Of a stretch of 64,000 nt of DNA, positions 44,632 to 54,100 are shown piece by piece. This DNA is from Papilionanthe hookeriana x Papilionanthe teres. Lineage: Eukaryota > Streptophyta > Magnoliopsida > Asparagales > Orchidaceae. The translations under genes were made by a program, and so were the position numbers. The stretch lies in contig CM040434.1 of assembly GCA_022702705.1 (NCBI GenBank), positions 21,061,771-21,125,770 of the forward strand, read 5' to 3'. Under the pieces are notes generated by a model. The model was not told where the DNA came from. It worked only from the letters and a program-made list of their open reading frames with translations, and did no database searches. The stretch's first letter is position 1; every line of letters begins with the position of its first letter.

Positions 44632-46473
44632 GGAGAGGGTGGAGGGCCTCCCGGGGAGAGTTAGGGCTTTGGATCACTCGCTCCGGGCATGGGAAGAACA
44701 GCCATGGTGGCCATCGGGCATGGGGCAGCTCGGCGAGGGAGAATTCCAAAGTTGGCTCACATGCGAGCTCTCGGCCATGGTGTTTTCCGGTGACACGGTG
44801 GTCGGCCGGCCGTGCATTGGTCACCATCTTGTTCAGGTGGGTCGTAGGTCGGGGTTTAGTGTAGGCAATTGGCAAATGCCATGTGTAAAAGGCTTGGATT
44901 AGAATGGAATGGGAGAGGGCTTATTTTGGCTCAAATTGGTCAACCCCTCCATTTGGGCTAGGTGCACCACCCAAGGCTTTGTTTAGGCTGAATAGAAAGT
45001 GATTTAGGTCAGCTTAATCAGTGGGGAATGGTCACCATCCAAGTACAATTAAGCTTTAAGCAAGGTTTAGTGGAATCATGGGAGTGGTTAATCACCTTTA
45101 GAAATTAAGGAAAGAGTCTCCTCCTTTTGCCCAAAATGGCATGGTGACATGTAAAGAGGCTCTCATGGCTTCCATGTGGCTCATGCATGGCTTCATGGCT
45201 CACCTTTGGCTTGGGAAAAGTCAAGTCAATTTCATGGAAATGGATTTAAGAAAAATTTTGGTATTTAGGGGTGATTTGGCATGAGGCTTGATTTGGAATT
45301 ATTTGATGATGGGATTATAACTTAGGGAATGGCTTTGATTAAATGGATGGCAAATGGAAATGTCATGTGGGCTTTAGGGCCAATTTTGGGCTTTTGTATT
45401 TGGTTTTAGATGGGCTTTTAAATGGTTTAGGAAAGTGGGCTTTTGAATTTTAAAATGGATTTTGGGATGAAATTTTGGTAAAGGCTTGGGCCAAATAATT
45501 GTTGAGTTTGGTTTAGGGATGTGTCATGAGTGGTTTGAAACAAATTTGAGGTGATTTGGGTTTGAATTGGGTTAAAATGGGTCAAATTGGGGGTTTTGAT
45601 AAAAGTGGGGTAAATTGACAAAATTGGCCCATGGTGTAGTTGAACAAAATGAAATTGGGAATACTTGGGATTTTCTCGGAATTTTCTGGGAATTTTCTGA
45701 ATTTTTGGATTTTTTGACTAAGAGGGGTATTTTGGGTATTTGGAGGGTATTGGGAGGTATTTTTGGAATTTTTGGTATTTTTGGTTATGGATGATCAATT
45801 TGAGTGGGGAGGAAATGTTTAGGATTGGTCTTGAGGAATTTTGGGTAATTTGGAGATTTTTGGAAAATTTGGGTAGTTTCGAGGCATTTGGTAGGTTAAG
45901 CGGGTGTAGGGTCCGGGGGTCAAAAATTGAAAATTTGGAAAATTGAAGATTGGGTGAATATAAGTGGAATAAAATCACTTTGGTTGAGCCATGAAGCCAC
46001 ATCAAGCCCATATGAGCCATGAAGGGACTCATTTGAGGCACCCACTATGTTGTTCCTAACCCTCTTAGCCAAGGGCTTAGGGGTTAAGGACCATCCATGT
46101 GAATCACCTGCATGAGTCAGGAGGTCAAATTGGGTATGGGTGTGTTTTTAGGAGGTGTATGGAAGTGTAGTGTATGAGTGTAGTGTGTGTGTAAGTCAGC
46201 CCCTCCACTAGACCAGGCCACCCAGGGCAGTCCTAAGGCCAAAGAGTCCTATGGGAACTCATCCTTTAAACTTCCACACTTGATCTCAACCCTCTAGGTG
46301 ATTAGGGGTCTACAATCAAATTTGTGGAGTTTGCAGGGAGTTAAGAAGTGGTTTGAATTTCTAAGTGGTGGGTCCCAATTCTAATCATCTAAGATAGTCA
46401 AAGGAAAAGCCTAAGGCTAGATCCTAAGTACTAAAGAGAAGAAGAGAAGACCTCATCAAAAATGAGGTCAACA

Positions 46474-46492
46474 AATGGACCCCCAATAGGTG
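46474..46492 (-). other. Presumed polypurine tract of Tat element E
   Basis: Minus strand CACCTATTGGGGGTCCATT abuts the LTR start TGTTGACC. The G-run is where plus-strand priming is expected. It is less purine-pure than in Athila, so the call rests mainly on position. Confidence 0.5.
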
Positions 46493-46835
46493 TGGTGAGC
46501 TGACGGAGCACACCGCGCGTATTGGCGTTGACCGAAAAGATCAACAAAACCAATCACAGATGTCCAAGTGACACACTTAGGACGAAGTGGAAGAGTTTCC
46601 GCTGGGGAGTGTCAAGTATATCTCTAAGACTGGAGATTCCTGAACTCTCGCTGGGGAAAGGAAAAGGAGGTGAATCCCAAATGACATGATCTGGGGAAAT
46701 TTCAATTTAAATTTTGTTTCAGTTTAAGTTTTGATGTGTGAATTCAGATTTCAACTCGAGTTTCAATTTAGATTGAAGTTTTGTTAAGATTAATTTTGAA
46801 GGGATTTGATTTGAAATGAAAATTAAAATTTTGCG
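46493..46835 (-). other. Unique part of the 3' untranslated region of element E, LTR-proximal
   Basis: No gene. Contains two CGCTGGGGA-type strings (46600-46660 on +) and otherwise AT-rich transition into the tandem array. Confidence 0.5.
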
Positions 46836-49335
46836 GTTTTAGATGTAACATCCTCAACCTCAAAAGAAAATTGAATTGATTGGATTGAATCATTACAATG
46901 AGGAGAGATCTCAGAGCAATGTGGTATCGGATGTAAAATCCTTAACCTCAAGAGTTCGATTTGGTGTGCTTCATTGCAATAGGAAGAGAATCTAAAGCAA
47001 TGCGGTATTGGATGTAAAATCCTCAACCTCAAGAATTTGATTTTTGATGCATTTCAGTGCAATAGGGAAAGAATCCTAAAGCAGTGCAGTCTCGGATGTA
47101 AAATCCTCAACTTCAAGAATTTGATTTTGATGTATTTCAGTGCCATAGGGAAAGAATCCTAAAGCAGTGCGGTATCGGATGTAAAAAATCCTCAACCTCA
47201 AAAAGTTGATTTTGATGTATTTCAGTGCAATAGGGAAAGAATCCTAAAGCGAATGCGGTATCGGATGTAAAATCCTCAACCTCAAAAAGTTGATTTTGAT
47301 GTATTTCGAGTGCAATAGGGAAAGAATCCTAAAGTAGTGCGAGTCTCGGATGTAAAATCCTCAACCTCAAAAAGTTGATTTTGATGTATTTCGGATGCAA
47401 TAGGGAAAAATCCTAAAGCGATGCGATCTCGGATGTAAAATCCTCAACCTCAAAAAGTTGATTTTGATGTATTTCGAAGTGCAATAGGGAAAGAATCCTA
47501 AAGCGATGCGGTCTCGGATGTAAAATCCTCAACCTCAAAAAGTTGATTTTGATGTATTTCAGTGCAATAGGGAAAGAATCCTAAAGCGAAGGCAGTCTCG
47601 GATGTAAAATCCTCAACCTCAAAAAGTTGATTTTGATGTATTTCAGTGCAATAGGGAAAGAATCCTAAAGCGATGCGAGTCTCGGATGTAAAATCCTCAA
47701 CCTCAAAAAGTTGATTTTGATGTATTTCAGTGCAATAGGGAAAGAATCCTAAAGCAGTGCGGTCTCGGATGTAAAATCCTCAACCTCAAAAAGTTGATTT
47801 TGATGTATTTCAGTGCAATAGGGAAAGAATCCTAAAGCAGTGCGGTCTCGGATGTAAAATCCTCAACCTCAAAAAGTTGATTTTGATGTATTTCGAGTGC
47901 AATAGGGAAAGAATCCTAAAGCGAGTGCGGTCTCGGATGTAAAATCCTCAACCTCAAAAAGTTGATTTTGATGTATTTCGGTGCAATAGGGAAAGAATCC
48001 TAAAGCGATGCGGTCTCGGATGTAAAATCCTCAACCTCAAAAAGTTGATTTTTGATGTATTTCAGTGCAATAGGGAAAGAATCCTAATGCAGTGCAGTCT
48101 CGGATGTAAAAACCACAACCTCAAAAAGTTGATTTTTGATGTATTTCAGATGCAATAGGGAAAGAATCCTAAAGCGAGTGCGGTCTCGGATGTAAAATCC
48201 TCAACCTCGAAAAGTTGATTTTGATGTATTTCGGTACTGATAGGGAAAGAATCCTAAAGCGAGTGCGAGTCTCGGATGTAAAATCCTCAACCTCAAAAAG
48301 TTGATTTTTGATGTATTTCAGAGTGCGATAGGGAAAGAATCCTAAAGCGAGTGCGGTCTCGGATGTAAAATCCTCGACCTCGAAAAGTTGATTTTGATGT
48401 ATTTCGGTGCTGATAGGGAAAGAATCCTAAAGCGAGTGCGAGTCTCGGATGTAAAATCCTCAACCTCAAAAAGTTGATTTTGATGTATTTCGAGTGCAAT
48501 AGGGAAAGAATCCTAAAGCGAGTGCGGTCTCGGATGTAAAATCCTCAACCTCAAAAAGTTGATTTTGATGTATTTCGAGTGCAATAGGGAAAGAATCCTA
48601 AAGCGGTGCGGTCTCGGATGTAAAATCCTCAACCTCAAAAAGTTGATTTTTGATGTATTTCGAGTGCAATAGGGAAAGAATCCTAAAGCGATGCGGTCTC
48701 GGATGTAAAATCCTCAACCTCGAAAAGTTGATTTTTGATGTATTTCGAGTGCAATAGGGAAAGAATCCTAAAGCGGTGCGGTCTCGGATGTAAAATCCTC
48801 AACCTCAAAAAGTTGATTTTGATGTATTTCGGTGCAATAGGGAAAGAATCCTAAAGCGAGTGCGGTCTCGGATGTAAAATCCTCGACCTCGAAAAGTTGA
48901 TTTTTGATGTATTTCGATGCGATAGGGAAAGAATCCTAAAGCGGTGCGGTCTCGGATGTAAAATCCTCAACCTCGAAAAGTTGATTTTGATGTATTTCGA
49001 GTGCAATAGGGAAAGAATCCTAAAGCGATGCGGTCTCGGATGTAAAATCCTCGACCTCGAAAAGTTGATTTTGATGTATTTCGGTGCAATAGGGAAAGAA
49101 TCCTAAAGCGATGCGGTCTCGGATGTAAAATCCTTAACCTCAAAAAGTTGATTTTTGATGTATTTCGATGCAATAGGGAAAGAATCCTAAAGCGAGTGCG
49201 AGTCTCGGATGTAAAATCCTCGACCTCAAAAAGTTGATTTTGATGTATTTCGAGTGCAATAGGGAAAGAATCCTAAAGCGATGCGGTCTCGGATGTAAAA
49301 TCCTCGACCTCGAAAAGTTGATTTTGATGGGTAAT
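46836..49335 (-). repeat. Tandem array of ~83-bp units (about 30 copies) in the 3' region of element E
   Basis: Units begin with TCGGATGTAAAATCCTCAAC and contain AAAAAGTTGATTTTGATG and GGGAAAGAATCCTAAAGC; period 83-84 bases; about 30 copies counted from 46842 to 49294. Units near 46840-47100 are the most diverged, while the others are nearly identical except at two purine positions (GCRRTGC and TTTCRRTGC). Hypervariable tandem repeats in the 3' untranslated region are typical of Tat/Ogre elements and can seed satellite DNA. Long open frames across it merely reflect the period and lack coding support. Confidence 0.95.
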
Positions 49336-50240
49336 TGACTTTGCAACGATTTGTAATGTTGATTTGAAAATTGTGGAATTTTGGTGTTTCGAGAATTTCA
49401 TGAAAGTTGTAAAAGACTTTCATGGAAGGAAATATATTAGGAGGGAATATGTAGATGTTACATATCCCATTCAGAAGAGTTGATTGAAAGTTCGTTGGTT
49501 TGGGTTGAATGTGATTCCTCGCCATCGGATTCGATCCGTGTCAATGGAATCAACCGCTTCCTTCCCAGACAAGGGAGAGAGTAGAACAGGTTGGACTTCA
49601 GATTTGGAAGGGTAAGTTTGAATTTGACTGAGGTTTGATGTGAGATCTGGAAAGATCGAATTTGAAATTTGAAATTTGATTGAGATTTGATTTGAAATTT
49701 GGAAAGATTGAATTTGAAATTTGATTGAGATTTTGTTGTCATTTTGTTCCCCTTTTATCGATTCAAATTTTATTTTATCGTGAATTTGGAGTTTATCATT
49801 TTTTAAATTTTAAGGAAAGTTTTCTTTTATTCTTTTTGCTTCTTTTCTGTTCTTTATTCGAAGTTCATTTAACTTTTAATGGCGTTTCCCAGTCAATTTG
49901 CACAAAAGAGGTGAAGGCCAAAATTGTGACATGGTCACTTTCATTCCAATCATGCTGAAGATACATCGTACAACTCGATCTGGAATACATCTCATACAAT
50001 CCATATAGACTCAAAACGGACTATGTATGATCTTTGTTGATTCATCCAAAAGGGTATCTGTCAAAAATCCATGTCTGAATAGTGAGGTACATGGTCAATA
50101 ACATCACCTTCCAAGCCATCCTTGGCAAGGATGCCGTATGGATGTACGTTGGAGGTGTGATATTTTCCATGTAGCTCACAGCTCGTAAGGCCGGAGGCTC
50201 TCTAACTCCGGGTACGGTCGGAAGTGGTAAGGTGCTTTCC
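49336..50240 (-). other. 3' untranslated region of element E between AlkB ORF and tandem array
   Basis: No gene that I can support. AT-rich sequence with internal short repeats of GATTTGAAATTTG type at about 49610-49735. The part near 49960-50240 is closer in composition to the coding region and may include the decayed C-terminal tail of the AlkB ORF. Confidence 0.5.
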
Positions 50241-50244
50241 GTCG

Positions 50245-51075
50245 TCCATCCTTCCGAAAGTAGCCGAGATCCGCTTCACTTGGTACTCACGGTATGCAAT
50301 GCTTAGCGACATCCGCTCCGTTGCCCTTCGGTATCATGACGGAACCTACCGGTAATGGTATCTTTCGCGGCCCTCGGAACTCACTCGGGCCTCGCTATCC
50401 GGAGAGTCGGATCCGAACATGATATTACACTCATTCGGAAAAGAAGCATGCGAAAGGTCTGACAAAGTCATGGTGATCTATGTGCGGGGGTATACAGTCA
50501 CCCTGCTTGTAGATGTTGATGATGCAACTGTTGGGTATGCAATCTGCTGGCAATACCCCCCATGTTATCATTCTTTTTACCATCTTTTTAATGACTAATG
50601 GCATCGGATCCACTTGCCCATGACGGAGTATTCCCGGTGGGTTTCCCTTCCTGTCCTCCGCAAAGTTGTAACAGCATCCACATTGTATTGTGATTCTTCC
50701 CTTCCCTGGCATCCATCTCCGGGGTTCTGAGTATGTGTTTTCCCTTAGGCGGCCTGCTCGGCCCATTCTTTTCAAATCCCGGATGCAATCCACGATTTGC
50801 TTGTTGTTCATACTACGAGAATACGTACGTATGTAGCTCGAGGCCCTCCGGTATATTGATTCTTCGCACTCTAATTCTCTCAAAGTATTCAAAGGTTTTC
50901 TTTTCAACATTCGCATTCTCTCCGGCTCGTATTCCGGAATGATCTGCAGATGGCGAGGCTCGGTGACATATTGTGGGATATACGGTTCAATCCCTTCACG
51001 TTCTCCTGCATACCTCGGCTCCTCGGGGATGATGCTTGTCGGGACATCCCCGGGGTTGCTTCGCAACAAGGTCAT
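50245..51075 (-). pseudogene. AlkB/ALKBH9-10-like dioxygenase domain in Tat element
   Basis: The open part (51075-50431, 214 codons) contains IVDCIRDLKRMGRAGRLRE, YSEPRRWMPGKGRITIQCG, GNPPGILRHGQVDPMP and CIINIYKQGDCIPPHIDHHD. This is the plant ALKBH9/10 pattern, with the Fe(II) ligands His198 and Asp200 (HxD). After a 4-base insertion near 50426 other frames continue ECNIMFGSDS, FRGPRKIPLPVGS, NGADVAKHC (distal His codon at 50299-50301) and RISATF plus a following Arg (50253-50275), the R-x5-R 2-oxoglutarate site. The family oxidatively demethylates RNA, notably m6A. The ORF lies downstream of integrase on the same strand, inside the element. About two residues are missing between HxD and SEC, and three or more frameshifts make this copy inactive. 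Confidence 0.85.
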
Positions 51076-51669
51076 GCGCTACTGGTGGTTCTATCCGGTG
51101 GCGTGGTAGCCTTCTTTCTTCTGGTCTTTGTGAGATTTCCCTGGTTCTTTCTGTTATCCTAGGAGCTAGCCTCCTTTCTTCAGGTTACTGGTGAATCGGT
51201 GTCCTTGAAGTGTATGCACTGGCATTAGCAACTGTCTCGTCGCGCTGGTCCGCAGCTAGTTTGGTTAACATCTTACGGATACGGCGATTCTTATTTCTTC
51301 GTTGCGTTGTTGTGAGAGTAGCTCTTCGAACTTCTTGAACGTCTGTGGGCGCGACGCTGACAAGCGTGCCCTCTGCTGTAGCGACTACAGACTTCATTTT
51401 CTTATCTTCTTCAGTGTTTGCCTTTCTTTTCTTGCTGCTGGATTGGTGGCACAGGCCACCCATTTTCATCCTTGTCCGCCCGGGCAGTTCTTCTCGGTCA
51501 GCCGGGACCCGGTCACTTTCCTCGTACTTGTAGGCTCGCTTGGTGCGAAATCCGAGTCAATCTCGATTATCGCTCCATCTTTCACCCTCTTTTCATCGAG
51601 TGCAAGGCTTACGCCATTCTTAAAGTTCGGGACCAACCGCACGTTCGACATTTCCCTGTGAAGAGACAA
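51076..51669 (-). pseudogene. Front part of the AlkB-containing additional ORF
   Basis: Between the end of pol and the AlkB domain. It starts at 51669 or at the internal Met 51651 (MSNVRLVPNFKNGVSL), then IEIDSDFAPSEPTSTRKV; after a frame change a basic segment follows (KKRKANTEEDKKMKSV, then TTTQRRNKNRRIRKMLTKL, 51469-51185), and after a stop at 51185 the frame leading to AlkB. No known domain recognised. The blocks RLVPNFKNG and TTTQRRNKNRRI resemble the front of ORF1 in Tat element A. The low-complexity basic region could bind nucleic acid (inference). Confidence 0.6.
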
Positions 51670-52011
51670 GGAAAAGGATCGGGGGGCATGCTTAAGAACA
51701 AGAACATTAAGAAAATGTTTATTAAAGACAAAAAAATTTTTATTTCTTTTGTATTTTCAATTCAACAGGAATGAAGTGGGATAAGATCAGGGAAAAAAAA
51801 TTTTGATTTGGAAGAGAGAAAACAAAGAAAACTTTATTATCATGATTTTATTTATTTTAGCACATTTTTTGTTATTTTTGGGTTCGGACCCAGTCATAAG
51901 TAATTACTTCACCCGTGCTTCTAGGGATGGAAAGTTCATTCCTTCGAAACATCAGGTAGCGTAATACTTTTTCAAGTATCGTCCATTGATCGGAAGCATA
52001 TGTCGTTCTCC

Positions 52012-53060
52012 TTAGCAGTTTACTAGGCGGTAGGAGCCTCCTGAGTAGACTGTCTCGACCACAAACGGTCCTTCCCAAGTGGGTTCAAATTTTCCTCCTA
52101 TCTTGCGGTGTGCAAGAATAGGTCTTTTGAGAACGAGAACTAAGTCACCAACCTTAAAGGTTCTTGGGCGGACCAGTCTGTCATGGGCTTGAACCATCTT
52201 AGCTTGGTATAGTTCTAAATTCTGCTGCGCTGCAAGTCTCTTCCCTTCCAGGCTTTCCAATTCTTCTAGTCGTAATCTGGCATTCTCTTCTGTCGTGAGT
52301 TTGTTTGCAACTGCAATCCTGAGTGAAGGAAGCTGGACTTCTAAGGAGTAACTCTCGCCTCGGACCCATACACCGGAGCGTAAGGTGTAGCTTGAGTAGG
52401 AGTTCGAAGGTTGTCCGGTAGGCCCATAAGGCTTCTAACAACTTCTCGTGCCAATTTCTCTTATTATCGTCCAAGGTTTTCTTTAAAATTTGAACGAGAG
52501 TTTTATTAAAAGCCTCGACAAGGCCGTTTGCTCTTGGGTACTAAATTGTTGAATATCGCCAGTCGATTCCGTGTCTCCTGACAAAATTGTTGATTTGCGT
52601 GCTTTTGAATGCTGACCCATTATCCGAGATGATCCTGCGCGGCACCCCGAAACGGTAGACAACTTGGTTCTTAAAAAGCGTAGCACGTGGTGTGCCTTCA
52701 CTTCTCCGAGTGGAGCCGCCTGCGCCACTTGGAAAAGTAATCTGTAGCCGCAAGAATGAAGCGATGTCCTTTTGACGACGGTGGTTCTATTGGACCCACT
52801 ATATCCGTGCCCCAACATTCGAAATGGCCACGATGCAATTGTCGGATGTAGCACATTTGGAGGTTGGTGTAGAACCACTCCGTGCACTTGGCATCGATGA
52901 CGGCTCTTGGCGATTTTCATGCGGTCGGTCATCATCGAGGGCCGGTAGTACCCTAGTCTTTTAATTTTCATTTTCATCTTTGGACCCGGTCGGTGAGCGC
53001 CACGAGTCCCGAATGTATCTCTTTAACAATTTCACGAGCCTCGGACCCGCTTAGGCATCT
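52012..53060 (-). pseudogene. Tat-type integrase of element E
   Basis: Read on minus: a decayed zinc region (GYYRPSMMTDRMKIA, near 52960), core with IVGPIEPPSSKGH-like sequence across frames at 52800-52760, FGVPRRIISDNGSAFKSTQ (second catalytic Asp, near 52650), a Glu-bearing NGLVEAFNK-like stretch near 52520, WHEKLLEALWAYRTT at about 52440, and the C-terminal KVGDLVLVLKRP, FEPTWEGPFVVETVYSGGSY block ending at 52012. Several frameshifts. Downstream pol end NGRYLKKYYA-like sequence follows to about 51960. Confidence 0.83.
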
Positions 53061-53073
53061 TAGCCACATTTGA

Positions 53074-53760
53074 TCAAAAAGACCTTACGTATAATGTGTT
53101 GTTTATTAATGCGTAGGACAGAGTTCTTTTCTTGATCTGATGGGCTAACGACCCATTATCTGGTAGTTTTCCTGTTTGCAGGTAGTCTATTAATGGTTGT
53201 TGCCAATCTTCCGTGTTTTCTGTCACTGCTGCAATTGATCCTTTTTCCTTTTCTGATTTGTGTATCGTGTCTATGTCGAGCTGTGATAGGACTCGACGTC
53301 CGTGAGCCGACACTTCCACTGATTCATCTTGCAAACAGGCAAATTCTTTTGCGAGACGAGCTAGCGCATCCGCTAAAGCGTTTTCTTTTCTAGGAATTTT
53401 GTAGATTGTCACATTTGGAATCTGTTCCAACAGCTGTATGGCATACTGGAAGTATTGCTCGAGTCTTGGTTTTAAAATTCTGTATTGTCCGGCGATCTGT
53501 TGGATGATTAGCTGCGAATCCCCGTAGATGTTGATGTCTGTTATACCCATTTGAATAGTTAATTCCAGTCCTGTTATGAGGGCTTCGTATTCTGCTTCAT
53601 TGTTTGTACACGGCTCTGTCAAGTGGTAGGAGTATCTTAACATCCCCCGCTCCGGTGTTATAAAGATTAGTCCGATCCCGCCTTACCGGGCACTATCACT
53701 TGCGATTCTTCATCTTTATGTGCTGAAGATGCTTCGTCGAAATATAATTCCCAACGTCGA
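53074..53760 (-). pseudogene. Archaeal-type RNase H of Tat element E
   Basis: A second RNase H domain placed between the gypsy RNase H and integrase, a feature of the Tat/Ogre lineage. The open stretch 53643-53074 has TNNEAEYEALITGLEL (catalytic Glu), NIYGDSQLIIQQIAGQY (Asp42) and PRKENALADALARLAKE (Asp91). The first catalytic Asp would lie upstream, where the frame is broken. A linker follows towards integrase. Confidence 0.85.
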
Positions 53761-53782
53761 TCATCGGGGTCTTCTAGGTTCA

Positions 53783-54100
53783 TTATTTGTTCATCCGGCA
53801 AATCGTCATTAAGAGGAGATTCGCACGGCAAAGGGTGTGCTTGCGAGGAAGTACTGCTAAGACTTGTCCCTTTACGGCACGAAGAGGCACGAAAGTTATA
53901 TCAAATTGCAATAATATCATTGACCATCTGGCAAGTCTGCTGGAAAGCGTTGGACGGGTCATCAAGTATTGCAACGGATTAAATTTCGAGATCAGGTTGA
54001 CCTTATGAGAAAGCATATAATGCCTGAGCTTTTGAGCAGCGAAGATCAGGGCCAAACAATGCTTTTCAATTGCGGGATACCTTATTTCCGTCGGCAGTAT
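53783..54100 (-). pseudogene. pol: Gypsy RNase H fragment of Tat element E
   Basis: Only the C-terminal part of the RT-linked RNase H survives: TEIRYPAIEKHCLALIFAAQ, KLRHYMLSHKVNLI, LARWSMILLQFDITFVP and VKGQVLAVL. Reverse transcriptase itself is absent because at about 54100 the sequence changes to the 3' noncoding DNA of Athila element D. Confidence 0.85.

Larger units (their letters stand above)
39530..46473 (-). mobile_element. Tat-type 3' LTR, copy 3 (6.9 kb)
   Basis: Begins TGTTGGCATA and ends GAGGTCAACA in + coordinates; sense is minus. It aligns throughout with copies 1 and 2 and lacks the ~0.5-kb segment of copy 2. It includes a terminal inverted repeat (GACCTCAT with ATGAGGTC, 46449-46470), a TATA box, a GC block at 43826-44030 and an AATTT tract at 41640-42010. 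Confidence 0.9.
39530..54100 (-). mobile_element. Tat-type element E, 3' half, with AlkB ORF and tandem-repeat 3' region
   Basis: On the minus strand the order is gypsy RNase H, archaeal-type RNase H, integrase, an additional ORF with an AlkB domain, a 3' untranslated region with a 30-unit tandem array, a polypurine tract and a 3' LTR. Its RT, gag, ORF1, primer site and 5' LTR are missing because the sequence switches to Athila element D at about 54100. Dual RNases H, an extra ORF and a repeat-rich 3' region are hallmarks of the Tat/Ogre lineage. The coding part is far less AT-rich than the DNA around it. Confidence 0.88.

Noticed and set aside
46836..49335. CRISPR-like regular repeats
   Set aside because: Units are contiguous 83-bp tandem copies without variable spacers, in a plant retrotransposon; not a CRISPR array.
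48293..49346. Open frames across the tandem array encoding repeating peptides (for example RGRGFYIRDRI)
   Set aside because: They arise from repeat periodicity on the antisense side of the repeat pattern, change frame with small indels and have no homologous domain.
50245..51075. AlkB segment as an ordinary host ALKBH gene or its processed pseudogene
   Set aside because: It lies on the same strand between integrase and the 3' untranslated repeats and LTR of a Tat element, with no intron structure, poly(A) tract or flanking duplication seen. The possibility is not fully excluded without other copies.
51418..51774. Plus-strand open frames opposite the AlkB ORF and pol of element E
   Set aside because: Shadows of minus-strand coding sequence, with no recognisable domain.
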